Assembly: GCA_009602725.1 (NCBI GenBank)
Contig: WELB01000050.1
Coordinates: 648,732 to 691,906, forward strand
Source of the DNA: Spirogloea muscicola
Lineage: Eukaryota > Streptophyta > Zygnematophyceae > Spirogloeales > Spirogloeaceae
Direction of reading: 5' to 3'
DNA length: 43,175 bases
Both the position numbers and the translations under genes were made by a program. Shown here piece by piece: positions 32,735-43,175 of the stretch (positions within the stretch are counted from its first letter, which is position 1; every line of letters begins with the position of its first letter). The notes under the pieces were generated by a model. The model did not search any database, was not told where the DNA came from, and worked only from the letters and a program-made list of their open reading frames with translations.

Positions 32735-33778
32735 CAGCCGCCGCCGCGGCACTGCGGCTCGGCGGCGGCGAGTGGATTGGCCGGCGCCGCCTCGGAGGCT
32801 GGCGGCGGTCCAGAGCGCCGGCCGCAGGTCGCGCCTCGGAGCCTCTCATGTGAGGGCCTCCCGCGCCGTTACCCGCCGCGCCGCGTCGCCGATCCAGCTG
32901 ATGTAGATGGCTGCATGACGGCTGCGGCAGCTGCAGATACGCCGTCGTCATTTGGCAGTCCATCCATGGATCCTCGGCTTCGCTCATCCCCACTGCATTG
33001 GCCGCCGAGGCGCAGGTCGCGGCTGGCTGCGGCCGTCGCGCCGGCGCTGCTGCTCCACGGACGACGGTGCACACCTCGCCCGCCGAGGCTTGCCGCCACT
33101 GGCTCGCTAAGCGGGGTGACGGAGGCCAAGCGGACCATATCCAGCACCTCCCACGGTATTGACTGTTGTCCAGTTGCAGCACTCATCATGAGTCTCGGCG
33201 ACTGCCAGCGCATTGTTTATGCCGTGCCGACGGTGTGGCGAGGCTGTCAGTAAGCAGCAGCAAGCTAGTGAGGCTATCGTCACCGCTGTGGTACTCCCAT
33301 GGAGCATTGTAAGCGGTAGTGTCAGCTTAGACACCTTGAGCTCCACACACTGTGAAGGATCACTAGTCTTCTTGCTCGCGGCTTGGAGTGGCCGGCTTTC
33401 AGAGGGATACAGAAGCACGCGTAAGTCTTGTGATACTGACAGATCATCCTGATACCCTTAATGCAGGAAGCAATCTGCAGCTTGCCACATACACAAGGGA
33501 GGGAGGACAGCCTCGAGTTGGCACTGTGCAAGATGGCACTGTCTGGTAGTACTTCTCGTCACCATGTGCAGTCCAGCTGCTGGTGGACAGCTTTGAGTCA
33601 GCTAGTCACCAGTATCTGCATTGCAAGTTGAGCTGGAAAAGATGCTACTAATCAAAGTTCATGCCCGTCACTTACTTCTTATATAGTTGGCCATGTCTGT
33701 GCCGAGCAAAGAAAGCATTAGCACGTGGTCCTGTTGCTTCTCAACAAGCAGTGCTTGTGCCCTCCCAGGCCCTTGAAG
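32735..33778. other. Unassigned region between the gap and the FAH gene
   Basis: An ATG at 32915 opens a plus-strand frame with a basic, Ser/Ala-rich, transit-like sequence (SRLAAAVAPALLLHGRRCT) ending near a possible donor CACG|GTATTG at about 33160. It could be an upstream targeting exon of the FAH gene, or belong to another gene lost in the gap. No family motif supports it. Confidence 0.25.
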
Positions 33779-35943
33779 ATGTCCTCATCAGCTTCACCAG
33801 AAGTGGACCCTGCTAAGCTAGACATGCTGGCAGTCATCCACCATTGGGAGAGTATAAAAGACAGGTAAAGCTTGTGAGGAAACCCTTGCTCTGCTCCTAT
33901 TACCACTACCTTCTCAGTAAACAGAATACCTCTTTTGTGTCTCTGATGTCATTGTTAAGTGTGACACAACAATGACTATGATCACGTAAGTGCCTCGGCA
34001 AAAGCTTGCAGTGGTGCATCAGCCAGCCAACCGGCAGCTGTAGTGCTTTTCTCAATGTCCTAAGTGCTCAGCCTTTGCAGCATTCAGGTGGAGGGCAAGG
34101 GTACTCCATTGCAACATGTGGAGCTCCTTGCACCCATACCAAAGCCGACGGGTACTATCTTCTGCATCGGCAAGAATTACTTGGACCATGTCAAAGAGGT
34201 GGATACCTGGAAGGCTGCTCCTGGAATCAGTCAGCCAGCTGCACCTGAGGTGATCAACAAGCAGCCTGTTCATATGTTTGAATTGTAGATGTTCTTGTGG
34301 ACGGGGCTTTTGGTAGCTCATTTGTTGCTCTGTATCGGGTTCCATATGGCATCTTGTCATGATACACCATGCTACAATTTCACACTCAAGTGCCCCAAAT
34401 CTGACATGTGGGTGCAGCATCCCATCATCTTCACCAAGGGTGTTCAGTCTGTTGTAGGGCCGGGAGCAGCTGTCAAATACCCGCAAGATCTGTCCACCAT
34501 GGTGGACTATGAAGCAGGTGAGCTCTTTGAGCAGTCCAAGATGCTCAAAGAATGTAGTGGAAGAAGAGACAATCTTAGACACTGTCTCACCAATCTACAT
34601 TAATTGGTGCGAAGTTCAGTCCCTGAGAGCATTTGCTGTTTGCAGAGCTTGCTGTGATTATTGGCCGTAGTGGGCACAGCATCTCAAGAGCTGATGCGTT
34701 GAGTTATGTCTTTGGGTACGTCACGACCTGTGGTCACAAGCATCAGAGGAGGAGTACGATCTGTTTAGGGCACCTTGCATAAAAAGAGAGCTCTTTCCGC
34801 ACAGTTCTGTCTTGCTCTGCACATACTTGGCTAGTCTCCACAGCCTCTCATCCAGACAATGCTTTCTCTCTACTGCCCAGCTGCCTTGCAAATAAGTTGG
34901 ATTGCCATTGTCACAGGTACACAGTGCTTAACGATGTCACTGCCAGGGACCTTCAGAAGAAACACCAGCAGGTCTGTATCCAACAAATGCTTTCAACCTC
35001 GACCATTTATCACTTCAGATGATGGTCTCTCTTTTGTGTCGAGCACTGGCTTCTGGAGAGGGCAGTCCTCGTTCAACTCACATACTCCAGAGCTCCAGAG
35101 CTCAAGCAGGCCGATTGGGCACCAACTGGAGATATTGCTATGCTTACGATATCCTCATATGGCTCTACTGTGGCAGTGGTTCATTGGTAAGAGCTGTGAC
35201 ACGTTTTGCCCCATGGGTCCGTGGATCGTGCCAGCTTCTGACCTGGACGCCAGCGACCTCCGCATCCAGTGCTGGGTGAATGATGAACCGCGTCAGGTGC
35301 TTGTGCATTTCCAGCTGCAAAATGGGCACTGCCTTTTTATCCCAAAGACAGCTCCTTAAATTATTCAAAAATAGAGTGGCCTCCTTGTATATCTCTGATG
35401 GCTTGAACTAATATTCGGAGGCTGGCCTTGGCAGGATGGGCGGACTTCTAATATGATCTTCAGTATAGCTAAGATCATCGAGGCTATTTCTGCTACCATG
35501 ACCCTGCACCCTGGTGACATCATTGCCACAGGCACTCCCTCAGGTGGAAGCTCCACAGGTCTCCGTAGCAATTTGCTGGTTTAACTAGCACAGATTAAAT
35601 ACAATTTATCTGGCACATATATGACAGGTGGGGTAGGGCCACACAAGCATTCCTGGCTCATATTGGCTTGTCAGTCATTCTGTTAACAGGTCGCAAGACG
35701 TGCATCAGTGCAGAAGGCTGAGAGTCTGCAACTTTCTGCGTCGTTGATGCAACTGCTATGCGTAGACATTCCACCCAGCGAGATGACTTGCTGAGCGCCC
35801 TCCATGTTCCAGCTCATACTGAAATTGCAGCTGCAAATGCAGGAGTTGGGTCTGGGTTCAACCCCCCACGACACCTTGTCCCAGGAGACACAGTGCGCAT
35901 TCTCATTGAGGGTATTGGGGAGCTCATCAATCACGTCAAGTAG
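33779..35943 (+). CDS. Fumarylacetoacetate hydrolase (FAH) family enzyme
   Basis: Eight exons join in phase: 33779-33864, 34081-34249, 34418-34517, 34646-34715, 34917-34971, 35177-35296, 35435-35543, 35843-35943, giving 269 residues. Motifs match the FAHD1/YcgM-type domain: [30 protein letters not shown], the metal-binding [11 protein letters not shown] (restored across the exon 3-4 join), [67 protein letters not shown] and [17 protein letters not shown]. Members hydrolyse acylpyruvates or decarboxylate oxaloacetate using Mg or Mn, often in mitochondria; the substrate here is not determined. The first exon is a judgement: a 14-base exon at 33972-33985 would also splice in phase, and more N-terminal sequence may lie upstream. 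Confidence 0.9.
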
Positions 35944-37632
<1,689 letters not shown>

Positions 37633-37750
37633 GTCCGGCGGCGGCGGCGGCGGCGGCGGCGGCGAAGGCGAAGGCGGCGGCGGCGGCGAAGGCGAAGGCG
37701 GCGGCGGCGGCGACGGCCGCGGTGGAAGCGGCGGCGGCGGAGGATGCGGC
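37633..37750 (+). repeat. GGC / GAAGGC minisatellite upstream of RPB10
   Basis: Runs of GGC alternate with GAAGGC pairs in a periodic block directly upstream of the RPB10 ATG. In its transcript this would read as a GCC-rich 5' UTR. Confidence 0.7.
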
Positions 37751-38040
37751 GCAGCGAGGGGGGGGGGTGGGGTTATGGGGTTACACAGACTTCACTTAGT
37801 CAAGTACAGGAACTAATGCATCTCAATTACCGCGCTCGCCCCTTCGGCAGCCGGGGGGCATCTCACAGTAATGACATCACTGATATCCATTACCGCTGGC
37901 CCCCCTTTACCCCCCTCCCCGGGCCGCACTCTCGGCTCCGTGGGGACGCGTCGCTCGGAGCGGCGAGCCAGTTGATTCCTAACCGCGGACTATAACCGCC
38001 GTTACGAGGCAGTACTGCAGAGGTTAGTCCCAAGCCCCAA

Positions 38041-38056
38041 ACCCTTAAACCCTAAA
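38041..38056 (+). promoter_or_regulatory. Telo-box upstream of bL27
   Basis: ACCCTTAAACCCTAAA contains the plant telo-box AAACCCTAA (38047-38055) a few tens of bases before the bL27 coding sequence. In plants this element is common in promoters of ribosomal-protein genes. Function here is inferred, and an N lies 15 bases downstream. Confidence 0.45.
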
Positions 38057-38070
38057 GCCTGAGAGCCCCC

Positions 38071-38071
38071 N
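38071..38071. other. Single-N break at the 5' end of bL27
   Basis: The open coding frame starts directly after this N and no start codon precedes the leader-like sequence, so part of the transit peptide is probably missing. Confidence 0.6.
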
Positions 38072-38072
38072 C

Positions 38073-39075
38073 GCGGCGGCGCCGGCGGCGGCGCCCATCG
38101 GCGGCGGCCCGGCGCCGGGGTGGCGGCCTCTGGCAGTGGAGTGCGCGCACAAGAAGGGTTCCGGGAGCACCAAGAACGGGCGCGACTCGCAGCCCAAGAT
38201 GCTGGGCGTGAAGGTGTATGGCGACCAGGCCGCGCGCCCCGGCAGCATCATCGTGCGCCAGCGCGGCACGCAGGTCTGCCCGGCCGCCGCAGCCGCGGGG
38301 CCTGGCTCCCGGGAGTCGGGGCTCAGGACCAAGGGCTTTGGGTTGTGGGCTTGCACATCAAGGGCTTAGGGATTTAGGTTCAGGATTTAGGGTTTTAGGT
38401 CCTGGGTATGGGATTTTGGTCATGGGTTCTGGGCTTTGTGTTTTGGGCTTGCACATCAAGGATGGTAGCTCATCGAGGCAAGCACCGGCGCCGCGGAGTC
38501 CACCTTAGTGGCCACAGGGCCGCTGCATCTCCTCCGAGACTCGATCGGCCCTTTGGTTTGGGGCCATGGGGTCGCCGCAGGCCGCTGTGGTCATGGCCTC
38601 CTGGGCTCTCTCCTCCGTGCTGCGCTGGCTGACGCCTTGTCGTCCTTGCACTTTCTCTCCCCGCCGCTTGCGCCAGTTTCACCCCGGCAACAACGTCGGC
38701 ATCGGCAGGGACTACACCATCTTTTCGCTCATTGATGGCGTCGTCAAGTTCGAGAAGTTTGGCGCCGACCGCAAGAAGGTGCGTCTGGAGAAGATCAGGT
38801 GTCCGGAGGTTCAAGGAGCTGCCATACTGTGGAATGTTTGTGCCATCGCTCACTGATGTGGGTTTGCTGTTCTGGGGGCACAGATCAGTGTCTACCCCGC
38901 CGCAGAGGCGGTGCCTGAGAATCCAGAGAGCCGCAAGGTGAAGCGGCGAGAGATGTTCCGGATGTGGCGCGTATCGCGCCGCGCCAGGGAGGAGGAGGAC
39001 CTTGGATTTGACGTTAAGACTGTCCCGGCTTTCGCCACTGCCGAGGCCGGGCAAGCGGAAACCGCTATTTGTTGA
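38073..39075 (+). CDS. rpl27: Plastid ribosomal protein bL27, start missing
   Basis: Exons 38073-38273, 38677-38778 and 38884-39075 join in phase 0 and give 164 residues with stop TGA at 39073-39075. An Ala/Pro/Gly-rich leader precedes [20 protein letters not shown], the hallmark bL27 N-terminus. It continues [20 protein letters not shown] followed by RGTQ, then [32 protein letters not shown] and ISVYP. The C-terminal tail ([18 protein letters not shown]) resembles chloroplast rather than mitochondrial bL27. The protein sits near the peptidyl-transferase centre of the 50S subunit. The start codon is lost at the N at 38071. Intron 1 carries a telomere-like tract. Confidence 0.92.
38345..38455 (+). 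repeat. Degenerate TTTAGGG tract in bL27 intron 1
   Basis: GCTTAGGGATTTAGG, GGATTTAGGGTTTTAGG, GGGTATGGG and TTCTGGGC words fill about 110 bases. GGCTTGCACATCAAGG occurs on both sides (near 38348 and 38447), suggesting a local duplication. Confidence 0.65.
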
Positions 39076-40266
39076 TGACTTTGCCATTTGTCAGCAACAA
39101 AATACCTCGCAGCGACAATTTTTCATTTGGGCTTTCCTTTGTGGTCATACGTCCAGCAGAAGCTTCCTCTTCCTAGCCACAGCGAAGTGGGACAACCAGC
39201 AGTGCAAGCTTGTCAATGGCCACTCTGAGAGAGGAAGGCACAACTACAGTGCTGTCATTGTTATGGGTCTCAACAGGCAAGTGCACCCGACAGCAGGTTG
39301 TGCAAGTTTATATCAGCGGAGTCCGATCAACTGACACATCAAAGTGCGAAGTGGATGGAAGTTACTGTGGCTGGTTGCACGAATAAGCCACGCCTTGGCT
39401 GGATGGCAATGTGATCCACGCTTGTCAACTTTCCAGCCTTATGGCAGTGCAATGCCAGAGACTGGTATAGGAAGGCAGAGGGGATGATGTGTTGAGAAAG
39501 GAAAACATGGTGAGAGAGAGTAGAGGAATCGAAAGAGGTCTTCAGAATGAATCAGGTTGTCTGACTGAATCAGGCTGGTATATAGAACTGACACCCATCA
39601 GGGGCAGATTCTGGCAAAGTCGTGACCTAAGAACCCTCCATAATCCAATTTAGTAAAACAGTTGAGCTTTTTAACTTCCTGCTCCACCTCTCCGCAGCCT
39701 TCCAGCTCCAATTTTCAGGTACGGTATCCATAGCTGACGACGTTTCTGGCTCAATTATTGGCTGCCATAGACATCGAGAGAAAGTACTTGAAGATGATAC
39801 AGCAGTAACAGAGCACTGCCAAAGGTGCTCAAGTGCCAACTTTTGCTGAGATCCTGGCGTGCTGTAGCCCTGCCCTTGAGTCACAAGGACCTAGTAGTGG
39901 AAGCAGGGTCGGGCGTCAACAGTGCGCTCTTCGCCCCACAAAGTGACTCGATGCATAAGACCTCAGCGCTACATAGACTAATACTGACAGCTTGTATTGC
40001 GCGACCATAGAAGAGCAGCTTGAAAGCTGGTCCTCTGAAAGTCACAGCGCCACATACCTTGCATGTTGCACTTCACTTCACCAGAATGAGCAGGAGGAGC
40101 TTAGCACATGGCTGCCTCTCAGAGCAGCCCCAACATCCCAGGTGGCAGCAGGTCACGTCCTTCTGGAAGGCCTCCTTGCGTCCTTTCTATTGAGTCAAGC
40201 AGTCAAGCCTCTGAGCAGACCTCCATGCAGAGCAGTCGCCAACGCAACTTGGCCGCCACCAGGCTG
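39076..40266. other. Convergent spacer between bL27 and SMG9
   Basis: This is 1.2 kb of lower-GC sequence with no recognisable exon, RNA gene or copy of the hairpin repeat. It presumably holds both 3' UTRs. Confidence 0.5.
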
Positions 40267-43175
40267 TCAGCGCTTGACTTTGGCCGTGGACTGCAGGAAT
40301 CGGCCGTAGTCGGCGAGGATTGCAGACCCACTGACTTGGTCCCAAGCTTCGGCGGCGGCCTTCAGCCACTCCCGCTCGCTCATCGGGTACGCAAACTTGC
40401 AGCGCTGCCTAGATAGCACCTGCACTCCCACAGGTCTGACTTTGGGGTATTTGGACTCCACGAGCTAGGAGAGAAAGACTTACACGGGAGTAAAGATGAC
40501 CACTAGTCCTACCAAGTAACCTTGATGATGATATAGGACCTTCAGTGCGGAACAATGTCAGTCACTGCAATTAGTGCTGCTTCTCAACTGCTGATACGTG
40601 ACTGGACATGCTTACATTGCTCCACTAATCACAACTACAGACTTCCAACTACGCTGTACCAGCTCAGCATGTCACTGCAGCTAACATCACCAAGACACAA
40701 AGCAGATGCTCACCCTGTTGGTCAGATGGCGAAGCGTAGTCTCATAGGTTTGGTGCATGAGGTGAATATTTGGGTCGCCTCTCCTTGGGAGCACAAATAG
40801 ATGTTGGCTCCCGACGTCCCTCCCCTCGTTGGTTGCCGGATCCCCGCTCTTGCCTCGGCTGCCGAGGTATGAGCGCCGGGCCCTCTGCGGCGCTGCCTCC
40901 TTGCCGACCACAGCCTCCTGATTGGGCCCGTTGCTAGGTGCTGCAGTCTTTGCAGTGTGAGCTGCGCGCCCAAATGGCTGGAAGAATGTGTTGAGACTCT
41001 CCTGCAGGTCTGCCATTGCTGCCAAGCTGCAGTCCTCGGCCTGCACCCTGATGCAGACATGGAGCAGAATGTGACGGCAGATTCTGGTCTGAGGTACTAC
41101 AATGCAAGACTGCATTGCCGAGATTTCCACGAGCCTCGCTTCTCACAATAGCCGGCGGCGCTCATCTCCATGGTCGACTCACTTGGTGTGCACGAACACA
41201 AGCTCTGGTTGGAAGTCCTGGCTCCGCGCCCTTTCATGGTCCGGCTCCTCTGCCACCGGGGCTTTTTGCGCAGTGCCTGATCCTGGCGGCGGCTGCTGCA
41301 GGGCCTGGACGGCCTTGGCTCTAGCGGCAGCGGCGGCGGCAGACCGCCCCGCTCGCTGGCTCGGGTCGGCCCTATTAAGCCGGAGCATGTCCACCTGGCC
41401 GCCATTGGTGGGACACATCAAAAGGGCACCTCACAGGCTATTGCTAGCTTGGCATGACCAAGTTGCCTCCTCAAGCGAGACGAGCAAATCGCCAGCGGCA
41501 GCGGTGTGCCAGGGCGAAGGCACTCACAGTGCGGTAGAATTGCCACATGACGACGTCGTTGCAGCCTTCCGAGACGAGGAGCAGGATGTGGCACACGCTG
41601 GCCAGGAAGATCCCGAGCTGACCGCCAACGACATGCGGCAGGGGGCCATACAGCAACGTGAGCAATTGATACGCTCAAACAGCGGCCATTAGGGAAGGCA
41701 GTCGGCACTGCCTGCGAGGAGCACCTGCAGTGAGAGCAGCTCCTGGGCAACCTCAGCTGAGAAGGGTTCGCCCACTGCAGCAGCCGTGCCATCTGGCCGC
41801 ACCGCCTCGCTCATCAGCGAGGCGCTATAGACAGGCTGCACAGCTTGCGACACAGAACGACGAGATAGTTAGCTTAACGATCACAAAGGAAGCTTAATAA
41901 GTTAAGCTAGCGCTAGACTTGGGGGTTAGGACTCAGGGGCTACCTGCGTATCCAGCAGGATGAGGCGTTCTGGCGACACCTGCATGTCAACTCCAGCCGT
42001 GCAGTGGCGAGCGGCGGCCCGCGTCTCGTCGCTGTGGACCGTGAACGGCAGCGGTCCGCCTGCAGCCCATAAGCCGCGACAGTAGCAACAGCGGCAAGTC
42101 ATGCACTGGCAGTTATGGCGGAGCACTGCAGCAGATAGGGAGCGCTCTGGCTGCCAGCCCCTTGACAGCGGGCCAGCGCGCGGACCTGGCGGAGGCCGGA
42201 GGCCGCAGAGCACGTTGAGGATGGTGGACTTGCCACTGCCCTGGCGGCCGACGACGCCGACCACCGTGAAGCCCAGGTTGCTGCCTGACAGCAGCTGCGC
42301 GGCCGACCGGCGGCCGCCAGATGCGGCGGCAGCTGAGGTCAGTCCAGAACCGGCAGGAGGACCTGGTTATCTTCATATACTTCAAGTGTCTACATGCCCA
42401 TCAAATATAAAGCAAATCAATCAAACCTTGACCAATGAAAAGGTCAAGGGTTTAGGGTTCTTAGGTTGAGACCAAAACCTTGACAAGAATCCAAATCCTT
42501 GACAAACGACCTAAACCTTGGCCTAATTCTAAGCAAACCCTATATCCAAACCAGAACCAAATCAAAACCTTGACATGATACCTAGAGCAAAAGCTTGACC
42601 TATCAAGATCACCTGACCTTAACTATTCACCTTGACTGTGTCTAAGAGCTGATTAAAGATCTCAAAGAGCTGATTATTATCATCCGAAGAAGAGCAAGGA
42701 CGGGCGCCTTGGAGAGCGGTGGAGCTGTCCCACAGAGGGACTGCCCTCCACGCCGTCCGCCTCGCCGGACGAGTCCAGCACCAAGCCGACGGTGAGGGCC
42801 AGACGGAGGCTTCCGCCGCTAAGCCCATCAGGAAGTTGAGTTTCATCCGGGAACATTACTCCTAATTCCTGAATCCTAAACCCAAACCCTTAAACCCTAC
42901 TCTTAGCCCCTGGACCCTGAGCCCTAAGGCCTAGCCAACGGCCAATGGCGCTATCGAACGCTAGCTGTGCAAGACGGGGACGACGTTCCATGGCGGCGGC
43001 AGCGACGGCGGCAATGGCGAGGGCGGCGGCAATGGCGGCGGCGACGGCGGCGGCAGCCGTGGCGGCGGGTCACCTGCTGCGCGTCATCGGCGTGGAAGTC
43101 CCCCGCGGCAGTAACCAGCTTCACGGCGGCCACCGCTGGCGGCGCCGCTGCCTCCAGCGGCGCCGCCGCGCCGCC
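40267..43175 (-). CDS. SMG9: SMG9 nonsense-mediated decay factor, 5'-partial
   Basis: Eight minus-strand exons join in phase: 43175(open)-43074, 42294-42186, 42059-41944, 41835-41725, 41617-41528, 41394-41183, 41047-40714, 40464-40267, giving 423 residues. Motifs: KLVTAAGDFHADDAQQ, FTVVGVVGRQGSGKSTILN (intact P-loop), FTVHSDETRAAARHCTAGVD, SPERLILLDTQPVYSASLM, LGIFLASVCHILLLVSEGCN, FQPELVFVHTK, LQESLNTFFQPF, HLFVLPRRGD and a C-terminus with EWLKAAAEAWDQVSGSAILA then DYGRFLQ. SMG9 is a G-domain-like protein that pairs with SMG8 to restrain the SMG1 kinase acting on UPF1. The 5' end continues past the window. The 779-base first intron contains two telomere-like blocks and a GGC-rich block. Confidence 0.92.
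42440..42560. repeat. Telomere-like and ACCTTGAC repeats in SMG9 intron 1
   Basis: GGGTTTAGGGTTCTTAGG is followed by repeated AACCTTGAC / AAACCTTG units (about every 15-25 bases) and CAAACCCTATA. The second motif may be a decayed local tandem. Confidence 0.55.
42866..42932 (-). repeat. CCCTAAA-like array in SMG9 intron 1
   Basis: TCCTAAACCCAAACCCTTAA, ACCCTACTCTTAGCCC and CCCTGAGCCCTAAGGC are spaced like telomere heptamers on the C-rich strand, opposite in orientation to the first motif of the neighbouring block. Confidence 0.6.
42980..43070 (+). repeat. GGC/GAC/AAT trinucleotide-rich tract
   Basis: GGCGGC, GACGGC and AATGGC units repeat for about 90 bases inside SMG9 intron 1, right beside exon 1. 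Confidence 0.6.

Noticed and set aside
33853-33860. TATAAAAG as a TATA box for the FAH gene
   Set aside because: It falls within the more likely first coding exon (33779-33864), where it reads as part of ESIKD; it would be credible only if the 14-base alternative exon is the true start.
42619-42850. Minus-strand frame ending LFEIFNQLLDTVK as an extra SMG9 exon
   Set aside because: Exon 1 (ending DDAQQ) joins the P-loop exon (LLSGSNLGFTVV) directly in phase at 42294, leaving no room for it.

Overview
The window is nuclear DNA from a green-lineage (plant or green-algal) eukaryote. Every recognisable gene is split by short GT-AG introns. Several products carry N-terminal extensions that look like organelle transit peptides, and plant-type TTTAGGG/CCCTAAA telomere-like motifs are scattered through introns and flanks. 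Orthologues of SUO, Di19, SDG40 and plant-type SMG9 point towards the streptophyte side, probably a GC-rich alga or early-diverging lineage; the species cannot be fixed from this window. Exons are very GC-rich with long Ala/Gly/Pro runs. Introns and spacers are more AT-rich. The sequence is a draft: two runs of N (11392-11452, 32286-32734) and three single Ns (15420, 28941, 38071) sit where protein-coding sequence has been lost.

Eleven genes were recognised by conserved protein motifs and exon joins that keep phase. In order they are: SUO-like BAH/TFIIS-N protein (+, 5' end outside the window); chloroplast aldo/keto reductase of the At1g06690 type (-, 14 exons); SDG40-type SET-domain protein (+); plastid fibrillin/PAP (-, N-terminus lost at an N); cyanobacterial-type lipid-A-disaccharide synthase LpxB (-, 11 exons); WDR7/rabconnectin-3beta-like WD40 protein (-); Di19 zinc-finger protein (-); fumarylacetoacetate-hydrolase-family enzyme (+); RNA polymerase subunit RPB10/RPABC5 (-); plastid ribosomal protein bL27 (+); and NMD factor SMG9 (-, 5' end outside the window).

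The genes are independent eukaryotic units with no operon logic. SUO/AKR, SDG40/fibrillin, FAH/RPB10 and bL27/SMG9 are convergent; AKR/SDG40 and RPB10/bL27 are divergent. Four products (AKR, fibrillin, LpxB, bL27) are expected in the plastid. The others act in RNA metabolism or transcription (SUO, SMG9, RPB10, Di19), chromatin or protein methylation (SDG40), membrane traffic or V-ATPase control (WDR7-like), and small-acid metabolism (FAH).

The most unusual content is non-coding. A family of short GC-rich hairpin repeats (core GGGCTGGC - short loop - CAGCC, flanked by CCATTCTTT on the left and GCCC..TGG..GAG on the right) occurs about 17 times in both orientations, with nine copies between 15.5 and 17.4 kb. 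Degenerate telomere-like arrays also recur in introns and gene flanks.
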